DNA of 64,000 nucleotides from Siphonodentalium dalli (GCA_032622095.1 CP136066.1:200224978-200288977), one strand, 5' to 3'. Positions 48,075 to 60,594 are shown, numbered from the stretch's first letter. Notes: generated by a model not told the origin, from the sequence alone. Made by a program: numbers and translations.

Positions 48075-48605
48075 TACATTACATTACATGTAGAACGAAC
48101 ACTGTATTATGTTTATATAGAACACTGTAGAGCATTATATGCACATGTAGAGCACTGCATCATATAAGCTTATGTAGAACACTGCATTATATGTTTATGT
48201 AGAACCCTGCATTATATGCATATGTAGAACACTATAGTATATGCTTATGTAGAACAATGCATTATATGCCTATGTAGAACACCGCATTATATGCTTATGT
48301 AGAACACTGCATTATATGATTACGTAGAACACTGCATTATAAGCTTATGTAGAACACTGCATTATATAAGCTTATGTAGAACACCGCACTATATAAGCTT
48401 ATGTAGAACACTGCATTATATGTTTATGTAGAACACGCATTATATGTTTATGTAGAACACTTCATTATATGCATATGTAGAACACTGCATTATATAAGCT
48501 TATATAGAACACTACATTATGTTTATGTAGAACACATCATTATATGTTTATGCAGAACATGCATTATATGTTTACGTAGAACACGCATTATGTGCGTATG
48601 CAGCT
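48075..48605. repeat. 25-bp tandem repeat, about 20 copies
   Basis: Units of TATGTAGAACACTGCATTAT-ATGCT, with common variants containing an extra AAGCT and occasional deletions. Confidence 0.92.
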
Positions 48606-49267
48606 CGTAATATCGGTTGGGCTGTTGCTGCTTTTGGACCGTGTCCCGCCCCTTTACTCATCTATAACAGACGTTACGCCCATAATCGTGGGCGGGAGTT
48701 ATATCATGCCTGTATATCTTCGGATTAGGTTAAATTGACGCCTTTCACAACAATGATGATATAAAACATGTGTATATCAGAGGTCCGTTGTGTGAATGTC
48801 AAATCATCAAGATTTATTAGTAAACAAAGACTTGTTTGCCAGACAATTTCGATTTGCCGCGCTATCAGAAAATATATGCAAACAATATATTAAATGATCT
48901 TATCATCACTTTATCTGCTTCTGTCATGGTAATCGCATGTCAGCAGGTTAATGACATTCACGTGAATTCCCGAGCTCCACGTGTAAATTCAGTACATCTT
49001 TTAAACGAAAGTGTGTTATAGAAGATTAACGGAACGGACTGGGTCCAAAAACATCACCAACCCAATCGATATCCCAACCTGTTGCGGACCGAGAGGAGTT
49101 CGTCTGTTTAGCGATGTGCACTACATGCGGCAAATATTCAAGAATACAGGACTGGATAAATAGCGGGGGTATTCCCTTAAATTTATCTTTGTACCAACTC
49201 TCTCGAAGGTTTTATCCAGGTACGGGTAATTTTTTCGGGCAGCTGTACAGCCAATAATGTAACGTAC

Positions 49268-49345
49268 CTGCTGTGGTGGTTGTGGGCGTTGTAGTGGTTG
49301 TCGTGGTTGTGGATGTTGTAGTGGATGTCGTGGTTGGACAGTAAC
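49268..49345 (-). CDS. Mucin gene exon: YCP-starting Thr linker of unit 2
   Basis: Phase 1-1 exon of 78 bp (26 codons); acceptor ATTCATAG, donor GTACGT. It reads G-YCPTTTSTTTSTT, then Thr with one Pro, ending TTTTA. The start is the same as in units 1 and 4 and follows the FDLG end of the upstream A module (53671-53339) without a break in frame. It is short and supported mainly by splice sites, phase and the YCP start. The second linker exon (41833-41459) follows. Confidence 0.75.
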
Positions 49346-49870
49346 CTATGAATGACAGAATGTGAACATGAACGAACATAATCCATGTATTATTTAATAT
49401 ATGTCAAGTTCACACTAACAATAGTAAAAACTCGGCTGCCATTAGTAGATCAATCTTACTTCTTAATACATATTTCTACTTGATGAAAGGATGATCATCA
49501 AATAAATCTTAGTGTTATTTCCATTGTTGTGTATTGAATCTAACAGAACATGCAAATCATTTATAATTGTTTCTAATGATAGTTTCATAAATAGTATGCG
49601 TTAGTTTACATGCATGTAAGAAAATAAAAAATATATATTTAAAATATATTCACATAAATAAATACACATAAAACATAATATATTCCCAATAAGTTGGTGC
49701 ACAACTTCATGGTGAAACCTCACCAATACATGTAAATGTAAAAAGTCTATGTGTTTATCGCTTGCTTCTTTCTTTTTTTCGGTCGTTTCTTGTGTTCTTG
49801 TTACGTAGTGATGTTTTTATTCAATCACATTTGATATATTAATTTGATTATTTCATTTTCCTAACAATTG

Positions 49871-50029
49871 CAATCAGATGTAATCGAAAAGTAATCGATT
49901 ACATTTACTAAAGTAATTGTAATCGTAATCAATTACATTCGAAAAATGTAATCAGTGATCGTAATCATGTAAATCAAAAGTAATTGTAATCGTAATCGAT
50001 TACATTAGCATGTAATCGCCCCAACCCTG
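49871..50029 (-). mobile_element. Possible hAT terminus rich in TAATCGATTACA
   Basis: The reverse strand starts CAGGGTTGGGGCGATTACAT and continues through repeated TAATCGATTACGATTACAAT words. CAGGGTTGGG-type ends with such subterminal repeats are known from hAT elements. I find no matching second end or target duplication. Confidence 0.35.
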
Positions 50030-51514
50030 ATTTCTATAATGCGTTATACTCTTATCAGATGTTACAAGAAATTGAGATATATGAGTGTATATACAAAAGG
50101 TATGTACAATATCAGAGATGGTAGTTTATAGACATAAATTGTATACATTCTGACTCACATTAAGTTGTGTTGCAGTTGATTATGTTGTGAGTTTACAGTG
50201 GCCGGATACATGTGACGATTTCTTGACTGGATTATTGATTTTCTGTTGTCTAGAGTTATCTTTCGTAATTTTAATGTCGCCTGATTTCGCAGAGGACTTT
50301 CTGTCACACAATTTGGCCAAGTAAACTTAATTTACTTTATTTACGTATTGTTAAAGTGATGTTATCCAATCTTTATATTAATGTCCTGAGATCCGCTGTT
50401 ATCTCTGTCTTTTTTGTAAGTACAGTTAGCACTACTTGTTATAAATTGAAATTATGTTTGTTTTTATTTTGTTTGCACGTGTCGCCAAAAAGTCGAAAAT
50501 TGGAAACCCGGATTAGTCACAAGCTAGGCCTGTATGTGGGATGTTGCCAGCTATATGGATGTGCATAAGCCGCATTATATAGTACTAGCAGGTTAGCCCG
50601 CCACTGGCGTGCTTGGTCAGAAACATGACATTTTTTAAATACATTTTTTAACGATTGATTCGTTAATTGAACTGAATGGTCAGAATACAGAATTGAAAAC
50701 GTGAGGAGACAATCAATGAGTTAATTCTGCCTTTATATCAAGAGAAATTATGGTCTCACCATGGACCAATAACAATTCAAGTACAAAAGTTATTTAAATT
50801 GTAAATTGTTTTCGTCCCATGGCTTTGTTTCAGAAACATGACATTTTGGTAATTATTTTGTTTTTATTTATTTTTGTTTTTTATTTTTTAATATGAATTT
50901 AATGTTTTTAAAATTTAATTTTTTGTTTCTGGCGGAAAAATTTACCCGTAGAAATCCCCCCTTCGTAGGAACGACAGACAACGCATTCTTTGTTTCGTGA
51001 AATCTCTCTACGATAACATTGCATTGAATTTAAAACAAACGCTTCCCGTCGGGAAATCTGTCTGCATAATATTTCGAGTCTGCCGTACCCGTCGTAATGT
51101 CGTGAAATCTCGACTGCATAATATATAACATTGCATTGAATCTGTTGTTGGCATTCAGGGCTTCGGGCCGTTGTTCTTGGCATCACGGCTCCCCGAAAAC
51201 TCTCACATTGCCGAAAACGTGTATTTAGTAATATCGTTGTTGTTGATATTTACGGCTTGCATGGGGGCAATTTTCTCGCCAACAATGTCGTTGGCGTTCA
51301 CGGTTTGGGGCAGTGTGTATAGCTGCGTGAGTTAGCAGGAATCGAGGGGTGTAAGTTTAGAGCTTGTTTATATGAATGTTTCGGAAATAGACTAAGATTT
51401 TCAGCCGTAACAAAAAATGTATACATCAGAAAATGTAAATTCCATCGGCTTTCATGTGTAGTAAAGATGTCTTATAAGCCGACATTGCCGTGGGGATTCC
51501 CGTTCCTACACGCG

Positions 51515-51570
51515 TTTTCGATTCTATGAAGTACGTACCCACATATATACACACATACACACATATATCC
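51515..51570 (+). repeat. Diverged direct repeat, copy 1 (copy 2 at 52191-52248)
   Basis: ACACGCGTTTTCGATTCTAT-GAAGTAC followed by an ACACATATATAC microsatellite. The same order recurs at 52191-52248 with TTTTGGATTC. Confidence 0.8.
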
Positions 51571-53338
51571 GATCGGTCGAGGTGTTGGTATCTGATGCAA
51601 AAGACGAAATTGTGAGTGTTGGTCAATAGTCCCCGCCGTGAACATCATCGTCGCAAAGAGCGGACAGTCAATTAACCCCGTTGTGAACCTCAATCACCAA
51701 GACGACGTAAACATGTGTTACGTTCTAAAAATAGGAAAGCACTTAAGTTTGAGCTCAATCGGCATTCCCTGGAATTTCCCGTAGATTGGCAGATTAATAT
51801 AATTCCAGTAGCTTCATAACGGTATATCTGGGGAGAAATCTGATGCTATATTCGTGATTATCTCGGATGATTTCGGTATATAACTATATACTGTAAAAAC
51901 AAAGCGAGCCATCCGTGCTCGCAGGGTTGGTCAGAAACAAATGTTTTTTAAATTTAATGTGTGTTCCGTATATCTCTCTGCAGATGCAAATAACGTTGAA
52001 TGGCAAACAGACGCTCTTTATAGCGATGCGTAAAAAACAAACGCTCATTAAATAATCACTTGATTAACCCCCGCCGTGCCTTTGCGGTGATTTGAGAGTG
52101 GATAAAGGGTGCTCAGGGCTTCTCGTAAACCCGACTACGGCGGTGTCGGTGGGATTTTACACTTACCTACGAAATTTGATCTCAATCTGTACACGCGTTT
52201 TGGATTCTATGAAGTACACACACACATATATACACACATATATACGAAGTCTCAAAATATATAGTATAGAAGACTAAGTAGTGTGTGCGAAATACAGCCA
52301 ATATCCACCCAATTCTAACAAAAACTATTCATCTGCTGTTACAGCTTTATATATAAATTACAGCTTATAAGCTGGGAACTAAGCTCAGTGAGAAATCAAA
52401 CTCAGACTGGACCATTCTAGTTTGTAAGCAATATTCGTCAAAATGTACACGATGAACACAGTAATATAAACTAGCACATTCTAAATGAAAATCAGGTTCA
52501 CAATCTAGGGAGATCATTTTAGATATACACAGGTCTGGGTGAACCACGGATCGATCTATATATAAGGTTTATTTGCAAGTACGAAAACTTGAATCCAATG
52601 TGCGAACTTTTACTTTTTATATTAAGTGCTCCGTTAACATGAACAGAGGCAGTACAGGCATGTTTGTGTGTTTTAACTGTCATACACGAAAGCTCATTTT
52701 TCCATCCCGAACTTTTTTATTTATTTGCGAGATTCCCCAAACGTCTCAAATAACTACGGTAACGGGATTCGATGGTCACTATACAGTTTAAACAAGCGGA
52801 CTTGTTATGCACCAACACAATCTAATGGTCACGTGAATTACCCGTACACGGATGTTAGCGAAAAGGACCAAATCGGCTCTTATGAGATATCAACGTGTTC
52901 TGTATATTTTAGGTATGCTCGTCACATAATATTGTGTCTTATGGTCATTAATATAATAAATCACATTACGTCCTCTATATGTTGCTTTCAAAACCAGATG
53001 ACTGGTTAGGCCATCACGCCAGAAAATGGTACGAAAACACTAAATCGACGGTACAGATATGTACATAATTGTGTATGTAAAATCAAACAATGGACGGATA
53101 ACATTTATAATTTCTAAAATGTTTCTCTAAAATACAGTCATGTTCCATGACTGGAATGAGACGTTGGTGAACATACATAGCGCTCTAGCACTAGATATGC
53201 ATTGTAGCTGGGGAGTGCATGATATACATGCATGTGTATTACATCTACCTAAACATTACTGATATCTACTCACGGATACAAACATGAATGTGCAAACATG
53301 GAATGAGTTAAAGAGTGGCTTCGCTTTTATTTTCTCAC

Positions 53339-53671
53339 CTAAATCAAACGAATCCACAACACAATAGTTTGATCTAGACGATGCCAGTTCTGTCGCATTA
53401 CCAAGTTTGAATCCAGAGCTAACATTGCAAGAACACTTTGCATTATCACAATGTAGTCCTTGGTAGAAAACCGAATCGCAATCAGAATCCACCGAACAGA
53501 CCTCTCCGGGAAGATGACCATGACGGACAGCAACTTCGCAATTACCCGACGCATCCGGGAAACTGCACACACATGTAGAAACTGTCTGGACACACTTAAG
53601 AAAGATGTCACATCTGTTATCAACCATCTCCGTATCAGCATTATAGTCACAAGCAGCAGCTTTTGCAATTA
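53339..53671 (-). CDS. Mucin gene exon: module A of unit 1
   Basis: Phase 1-1 exon of 333 bp (111 codons), the longest and most diverged A module; acceptor TCGTACCAG, donor GTGAGA. It has twelve cysteines: AC, RCDIFLKC, TCVC, NC, GEVCSVDSDC, HC, KCSC-x4-GF and NYCVVDSFDLG. NVS and NAT are possible N-glycan sites. GEVC replaces the GM[SP]C of the other units and GFK replaces GYR. The FDLG end is kept and reads straight into YCP of 49345. About 2 kb separates it from module B of the same unit. Confidence 0.85.
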
Positions 53672-54361
53672 CTGGTACGACATAAAATAATTAATTATAC
53701 ATGTACAGGGTTCAAGACCCCAGTTGCAACATCATTTCAATAAAGCTCCAATCAATATTATCTTTGTCGTTGTGGTTTGGGACAGTAAATGGTAGAGGGT
53801 GTATACTCCTCCCATGAATATCAATTAACAGAGGGGTGAATACTAAATACTAGTTAAGAAAACATGTGGCCAAGGACATAATATAGTGCACACTTCAATG
53901 ACATATATCTTTATCGCTTTCTCAATAGTAATCGGCCACACGAAGAGAAAATGCCTTGGAAGCCCGGGACATTTATATTGTCGCTGTTTCTTGGTATACA
54001 GTGGGCGATGGAGGTTCTATTTATATAATGGCAATTATTGGGACACATTAAAAGTTGCAGTGCGACCCCGAGGCCGAGCCCGGTAAAAGGTGTAGTTGGG
54101 AGTTTCAATTTCGTTTATTGGCATTTACATATTGTCAATAATGTTGATTTTTGGTTTGTGATAAGCTATGCAATTACAAATAACAGAAATGAGAAGGACT
54201 ATATTTACAATCATGGGTATATCATATTTGATCTTGAGCGCGTTACCATTTCTGACGGTGGTTTTCTTTTATACCCTATTGTCCGACGCAGTGATTACCG
54301 GATGCGACGCGGTTTACGAGTGTGAATGCATGTTGGGGGGGGGGGCACTAGTGCCACATTG

Positions 54362-54560
54362 ACCCTTTATATATACTGAAACGTCAGCCTCTCATATATA
54401 CGAGAATGAACTTGCTCACAAGAACACGGTAAATAGTGTTGGGCCAATGTATTATCTTATATATGCTAGGCTCACTCTACCATGAGAGACTCGCATGTAC
54501 AAGATAATGCATTGTCACAGGGTTTTCACAAAATTACAGTAAGCTCCAGTCACAGAAGAG
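54362..54560. mobile_element. P13: decayed short variant P element
   Basis: CCCTTTATATATACTGAAAC on the left and GCTCCAGTCACAGAAGAG on the right, with two damaged hairpins (GCCTCTCATATATACGAGAA; GGGCCAATGTATTATCTTAT..CTCGCATGTACAAGATAATG). Confidence 0.6.
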
Positions 54561-54589
54561 TCAAAGTCCCCCCAACTGAATGATAGATC

Positions 54590-54638
54590 ATTCCAATTTA
54601 CAATCTTATAATGACTGGCAGAATCCATATAGAAAGGG
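54590..54638 (-). mobile_element. Solo end of a Q-family element
   Basis: TAATGACTGGCAGAATCCAT-ATAGAAAGGG followed by TTAA matches the reverse complement of Q left ends. No partner end close by. Confidence 0.5.
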
Positions 54639-54849
54639 TTAAATGTCGTCACCATAGTCGCCTACCAGCCTTTTATTTGAATCGCGAATACCATCTTAGA
54701 CGGGTATGAATCATGTATACCGGCTAACAGCGGGGTATGAATCCCGCGTACCACCTGGCTAATGGCCAAAATCTCTCGAACCAGAATCTGGGGGGGGCGG
54801 GGTGACACCCTCATTACACATGGTAATGATGAATTGGGTTATACATGTA

Positions 54850-55283
54850 TTTCAAACCAAACATAATCAGCGCGTAAGTAGTAGATTGTCATCAAGACGT
54901 ATACGATGGTGTACGTAAACAAGAGCCTGCTCCTGTTACAGAAGTTGTGATTCTGTTAACATAAGACAGCGCAATTCTATTGGTTAATCACACAAAAATG
55001 ATATTAACGCTCTTTATTATTTCCATATCAGGAAAACAGTAACAAATAACGCTCTTTATGTTTACCATATCTGGATCTAAACAAAAGCCAGGAAACATAA
55101 CTTGTTTTGCTTTTGTTTACATAACAAAGGGGGGAAATTGACAATAACATACTGCTTATGCCATATTTCTGATTGGCAAAATAACAAAGTATGTCTATAT
55201 CTTACAATTCCTTATGTTTATGGCGGTTTTTGACGGAGGTGAATATTTTAACAGCATACCCACCGCCAACGCCGCCCGTATCT
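54850..55283 (-). mobile_element. AGGTAC/GGCGGT TTAA element, reverse copy
   Basis: Reverse-oriented relative of 17384-17877. Shared words include AACGCTCTTTATTATTTCCA, ACGCTCTTTATGTTTACCAT, TTTTGTTTACATAACAA and TTATGGCGGTTTTTGACGG, ending CCGTATCT then TTAA (55284-55287). The left end is diverged. Confidence 0.75.
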
Positions 55284-55689
55284 TTAAAGAGACTGTTCTC
55301 CAGTTTCAATAAATTCCCGGTAATAACAACGATCTATATATCCGTAATATATATATATGTAGAAAGGTAAATAATCTGAGTCGAAGATGTCTTCTGAAAC
55401 GTCCAGGTTAACAGGTTATCTTACAATGAAATTTAGAAATTCAATATGAATTTAATTTATGGCTCTAGTCATGAACTAATTTACGAATTGTCATGTACAA
55501 GACGTAATCAAATTAATTGGCGGATAGTTGATTGGACAACGCGTGGCACACATGGTTTATACATTACGTTGATAGGTCGTGAACACAAGCTCCCCACTGA
55601 TTGTGCAATACCGATTAATGAATATATGGGACAATTTCACATATAATATAACATTTATTTTATAATATACATGCATAGTTATTACTCAC

Positions 55690-55830
55690 CTGGGACGCAC
55701 TTAGTTGTGTCCACAGTGGATGTAAGGCCATCGTTACACTGGCATTGCATGTCACATCCGTTTACTCGGCATGTTGAACCAAGTGGGCACTGGATATCAC
55801 TTACGCAACTTCCGGTCACCTTCGATGGAG
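55690..55830 (-). CDS. Mucin gene exon: module B of unit 1
   Basis: Phase 1-1 exon of 141 bp (47 codons); acceptor GATATTACAG, donor GTGAGT. It reads APSKVTGSCVSDIQCPLGST, then C-x4-GCDMQCQCNDG..TKCVPG: seven cysteines in the B spacing (C-x5-CPx3-[ST]C-x4-C-x3-C-x-C-x11-C). Unlike units 3 and 4 it carries no linker; the linker is the separate exon 63146-63012, 7.2 kb upstream. The LINE copy 56878-60500 lies in the intron between them, on the opposite strand. Confidence 0.87.
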
Positions 55831-55961
55831 CTGTAATATCAGAAGAATATTTATCGTTAGGTATCAACATGTATGATTTACTCACATATAATTATACAGT
55901 ATTGTGACGCATAGTCACCATATGTAATCAGTTAACCGTGGGGTAATGTGTAATGGTTTAA

Positions 55962-56191
55962 CCCGTTTATACTAAATGGAATCTCCCAGTCAGTTAAAAA
56001 GTGGACACCGGAATGGTATATTATTGATTTGCAGGGATGTACAGGTAATATACACAGACGAGAGATAAATAAAAGTACAGAAGTGAATCAAATTTCTTGA
56101 GGAAAATGTTTATATAATAAGTTAAACAAACGAAGTTATTATCTGAACATTTCCTACGGGATAACTACTCATCGATGCTTTAGTATCGAAA
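55962..56191 (+). mobile_element. Q3: TTAA-flanked Q-family element
   Basis: TTAA at 55958-55961, CCCGTTTATACTAAATGGAA, TCTCCCAGTCAGTTAAAAAG. The right end is TTATCTGAACATTTCCTACG, GGATAACTACTCATCGATGC, TTTAGTATCGAAAG, followed by another partial right-end unit to about 56225. Confidence 0.7.
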
Positions 56192-56877
56192 GTCTATTAT
56201 CTGAACATTTCTTATGGGATAACAGGTATTGTCTCCAAATCCGGTTGTAACTAGCAATCTGATTGGCTACAACGCCGCGTTTAAATCACCATGTCCCCCG
56301 TCACCATTGACAGTGGGGTATAAGAGAACGTGCTCCACTCCAAACATCGGGGGTATATGAGCACGTGAAACATCGGGGGTATATGCATGACCCTTGAACT
56401 AGCAGTTTCCACCAATCGTGACGTTGCTCTCGCACGCCGAATTTGACGTCAGCTGACGCCGGATCATTAGTTAAGCTACTGTTGGGGTGATAATGCGGAG
56501 ACCTAATAATGGTTATTGATCACCATGTATACACACCGTTTACATATACCGTTGTATGTATATTTGTTTGTAGGAATATAGATCTTATACATTTTATGCA
56601 CATGTGACTATTAATATATGTATACCAGCCTATTCATCTTTGTTAGTAATTATTCATCTATATAAATTGTATTTGACAAAATATATTGACATCATATATG
56701 CTATATTTTTATTAACATCAGCATTTATTGATACAATTCCACCAAAGAACTTGAATTCAAGTTTAGCAAAAATGATATTCGTATTAATTTCCACGCATAC
56801 ATATCGATCTTCCGCATGACAACATAAACATATGGCGATACCGGGGCGCACATTACAGCAATTTAGAAATTTCCACA

Positions 56878-58001
56878 ATGTCTGCATATAGAATAACTTT
56901 GAGTGAGGTTCGGGATACACAGGCACATGATCTCGCGGCGAAATGGTCTCAATTAGAAGGAGATGAATTCAATCCCGATAGCATCCAACTTTGGAATCAA
57001 AATACATGTCAATATTTTTCGCCTATACAGGGTAAAAAGATGCTATCAAATAATATAAAATTCTCTATCTTCGGCCTAAATTGCAGAAGCCTTAACGCAA
57101 ATTACGGAGATCTAACAAATCTACTTTGTGACTTGAAAACAGAAGAACATTTGTTTGATGTTATTGCCCTAACAGAAATATTCAAAGTGCATAGTCCCTC
57201 AGATTTTTCACTTCTGGGATATCACCCCTTAGAATTCAAATCTCGACCTGACGGCGACGATGCCAGAGGCGGCGTTGGCATTTATATAAAGGAAAATCTT
57301 CAATATAAACCCAGACCAGATTTAACAGTATTTATACCACATGTAATAGAAACATTATTTATAGAAATAAACAGAGGAGCGAACGATAATTATATAGTAG
57401 GATGTATCTATAGACCGAACACAGCACCAAAGGCCGACTTGGACAAATTTTTGTTGAAATTCGATAATATATTAGAACAGTGAACAAAACCAAGTCTTAC
57501 ATAATAGGAGACCTCAACATCGACCTCTTAAATTTCGATACGCATAAAAAAACTAACGATTTTATAAACAATGTCTTCACGAGAGGATTCGTGCCCATGA
57601 TAACGAAACCGACAAGAATGACTGAGCACTCTGCTACCCTAATTGATCACATCTATACCAACAAAGTACAAGGTGGTCATCAAACAGGGATAATTACTTG
57701 CGACATCTCCGATCATTTCGGCATATTCCTATCTGAATCAAACAAACACAAACCCATAAACCCCCCTCATAAAAAAGTCACGTACAGGAACTACAACACT
57801 AACAATGTCAATATTTTCAAAAACTTGTTAAAATCATGTAAATTCGACTCAGTTCTCGGTTGTAACTCCCCTGATAAGGCATATGAATTATTTTTAGACA
57901 TATATATGAACGCACATGATCTAGCCTTTCCTCTCATAACACGAAATGTACCCAAAAATATATATAAAACGCGAACCATGGATGACATCTGGACTCATTA
58001 A
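56878..58001 (+). pseudogene. LINE endonuclease domain
   Basis: Frame 1 reads IFGLNCRSLNANYGDLTNLL, then FDVIALTEIFK (Asn and catalytic Glu of the EEP endonuclease fold), GGVGIYIKENL and VGCIYRPN. After a frameshift near 57475 it continues with YIIGDLNIDLLN, PTRMTEHSATLIDHIYTN and ISDHFGIF (the GDLN and SDH active-site motifs). The domain would nick target DNA to prime reverse transcription, but the frameshift leaves it inactive here. A second frameshift near 57970 restores the first frame. Confidence 0.88.
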
Positions 58002-59182
58002 ATCCTCTATTACTAAGCAAGAAATATACTCTAATAAACTGAAGGCACCTTCAGAAACAAATAAAATCGCCTATTTAAATTATCGTCAATTATACAATAA
58101 ACTAATAAGGAAATGTAAAAATAATTATTACTGCGATAGCCTAGAAAAAAATAAGAATGATATAAAAAACACATGGAAAATTCTTAAAAACGCAATCAAT
58201 AAAAATCTAAAATCATGTAACTACCCTCAGACATTTAATGATAACGATACAGAGCTATCTGACCCGAACATAATAGCCGAAAAATTCAATGACTGCTTTT
58301 CAAAAATCGGTCGAAACACCAGCAACTCCATACACACTGAAAACGATGCAAATTTCACTGATTATCTTCGAGACAGGCAAATAAACGCACTCGAAATCGA
58401 ACCTACATCGATACGGGAAATAATATTGACATGCTATACTATGAAAGGGAAAATGAGCAAAGATTACAACGGCATATCGACCGCACTTATGAAAGAGAGT
58501 ATCTTCACAATAGCCACACCACTTAAGCATATATTTAATCTATCGTTCGAACAGGGAATATTCCCAGCTAAAATGAAAGTTTCCAAAGTAGTCCCCATTC
58601 CTAAAATAAATAACTCAAAGGAAATAACAAACTACCGCCTAATCAGTATCCTACCATCGTTCTCTAAACTACTTGAAAAAAATAATGCAAAAACGACTAG
58701 TAGATTTTCTAAATGAACATGAAATCTTGTATAAACACCAATATGGATTTAGACCAAATCACTCAACTTTTCACCCGATTTTGCACCTTCTAGACCATCT
58801 CGTTAAAAATAATGATAAACCGACACGGGATTCCACCTTAGCTGTATTTATTGATTTATCTAAAGCATTCGATACGATCGACCACGACATACTGATATCG
58901 AAACTGGAACACTATGGCATCAGGGGTGTAGCAATGTCATGGTTCCATAGTTATTTGAATGAGCGGAGGCAATACGTTGAATATGGTGGGACTACTTCTA
59001 ACCTTATGAACACTTCCTGTGGGGTCCCCCAAGGCTCAATTCTTGGGCCGATTATTTTCTTAATATACGTGAATGATATGGTAAATTCTACAACAATAGA
59101 CATTTTATCGTATGCCGATGACACAACACTGTTTACAAGCGGTAAAGATGGCGAACTAGTACAAAGTTACGTCAACAATTAA
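57946..59182 (+). pseudogene. LINE reverse transcriptase domain
   Basis: It reads KVVPIPKINNSKEITNYRLI (the RT block before the fingers), a frameshift near 58680, then QYGFRPNHSTFHPILHLLD, VFIDLSKAFDTIDHDIL (first catalytic Asp), CGVPQGSILGPIIFLIYVND and SYADDTTLF (catalytic YADD, 59111-59122). An in-frame TAA at 59180-59182 ends it before the thumb region. All RT core motifs are still readable, so the copy is moderately young, but at least two frameshifts and a stop kill it. Confidence 0.92.
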
Positions 59183-59992
59183 TTAGCCAATGTATCAGAC
59201 TGGTGCTGCTGTAATAAACTCTCAATTAATATTAATAAAAGCAACTACATGCTTTTACACCCCCAAAACAATGATCAAAAGTGGAATACTTTGAAATTAA
59301 AGCTAAATAACACTCAATTGAACCGAATAGGGAATCGTGGACATGAATCATCGGCAAAATTTCTAGGTATTCACATTGATGAGAACTTGACATTCAAAAA
59401 GCACATATCCATAATCTGCTCAAAATTATCACATGCAATCTACTGCATCAATAAGGTGAAACATTTTTTCCCAAGTAAAACATTGAAAACATTGTACTAT
59501 GCACTGATTCAAAGCCACTTAGTTTATGGAATCCAAATATGGGGTCATGTTCCGGAAGTCAAGAAAATATTCCTATTACAGAAAAGAGCAATGCGTATAA
59601 TATGCAATAAGAAGTATAGGAGTCACACAGATCCACTCTTTAAAAGAGAGAATATCTTGAAAATATATGACTTACACACCCTCAATTCCTCCATTTTCAT
59701 GCATGACTGGTGTTATAACCGCATGCCTGCGTCTTTTGGAATGATGTACAATAAACGAGCAAAATCAACACCAAGACACCCGAATCCCGTACTGTTAGAA
59801 CTACCTAGAACTGACTGGTCAGGTAAATTGCCACACCGCGCCTACCCCACAACATGGAACAACATGGAAAAAGACTATACATCTTACCAAAGCAGGCACA
59901 CGTTGAAGAAGCGCTTACAGATAGCAATGCTTAGACATTACCAAGAAAATGTATGCTGTAAAAACAAAGGATGCTCCGACTGTGCTCTATAA
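59183..59992 (+). pseudogene. LINE ORF2 C-terminal part
   Basis: Same frame as the YADD segment, after the in-frame stop. It reads LGIHIDENLTFKKHISIICS, KLSHAIYCINKVKHFFPSKT, LYYALIQSHLVYGIQIWG and LLQKRAMRIICNK, ending CCKNKGCSDCAL before TAA. These blocks are the usual post-RT region of CR1/Jockey-like ORF2 proteins. The Cys-rich end (CCKNKGCSDC) may be a small zinc knuckle. Confidence 0.88.
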
Positions 59993-60594
59993 ATAATATG
60001 AATATTCATTGTAAAACTCGATGCAAAATCATAATTGTTCTCGACACTAACATACATATAAACATTACATATATGTAATACTGTTAATTTGATTATCCCA
60101 ACACCTCACTCAACAAACAAAACAAAAAAAGACTTTCCAGCGATATATATAGATAATTCCTATCTTACTTACTTAGCTAAAGACGGCGGTATCTTACAAT
60201 TCGTCTGGATTGTCTCACAACCACACCAATACTTGTCTGTGATATGCCCCAAAACTAGTTTCTAGTTAGTTTCATACTCGAGAATACATGTAGTCTGTAC
60301 GTATGCGTGGATAAAAAAAATACAAGCCATCTATATATATGCAAATAATTATAGTGATACTTGTTTTAGGGGGTAGCAGGAAGACAGCCCGATAGGGCTA
60401 GGCTAACCCCCAACAATATATACAGCATTTATATTATTATATGTTACTGTCATTGTATTATTCATGTGTATATTGTAAATAAATTATCCTATCCTATATC
60501 CTGTATAATTCTTATTGGTGTGAATTAATCGGATAATCTATGAAAAACACACTTAAATTAAGGAGACATGGTTATTGTTGTGGGGGACAAAATC

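Larger units (their letters stand above)
41834..49267 (-). other. Intron of the mucin gene (7.4 kb), densest in mobile DNA
   Basis: Contains P8, the 43460-43930 fold-back, P9, P10, Q2, the hAT element nested in the SINE tail (45585-46576), P11, Q4 interrupted by P12, and the 25-bp tandem repeat 48075-48605. The minus-strand frame 45046-45420 and the plus frame 47787-48071 are unrecognised and not called. Confidence 0.7.
49346..53338 (-). other. Intron of the mucin gene (4.0 kb)
   Basis: Contains a possible hAT terminus (49871-50029) and a pair of diverged direct repeats near 51515 and 52191. Motifs GGTTGGTCAGAAACA (50611, 51925) and CCCGCCGTG (51632, 52070) also recur, so much of 50600-52250 is probably old mobile DNA of unknown type. 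No gene recognised. Confidence 0.65.
53672..55689 (-). other. Intron of the mucin gene (2.0 kb)
   Basis: Contains P13, a solo Q end (54590-54638) and the TTAA element 54850-55283. G runs at 54329-54342 and 54791-54804 are noted. No other feature recognised. Confidence 0.7.
56878..60500 (+). mobile_element. Degenerate non-LTR retrotransposon (LINE), EN + RT type
   Basis: Nearly complete coding region of a LINE with an AP-endonuclease-like domain followed by reverse transcriptase, then a 3' UTR of about 500 bp ending in AATAAATTATCCTATCCTAT. Gene order and the TCCTA repeat tail suggest the CR1/L2/Jockey supergroup; the exact clade needs a tree. The 5' boundary is not defined, and no target duplication was found. 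It is inserted in an intron against the gene's orientation. Confidence 0.85.

Noticed and set aside
53761-53790. A further YCP-like linker exon on the minus strand (TACTGTCC followed by CAACCACAACGACAAAG)
   Set aside because: There is no AG acceptor before it and no GT donor after it, and it would fall between B and A of unit 1, against the order in all other units. At most a relic.
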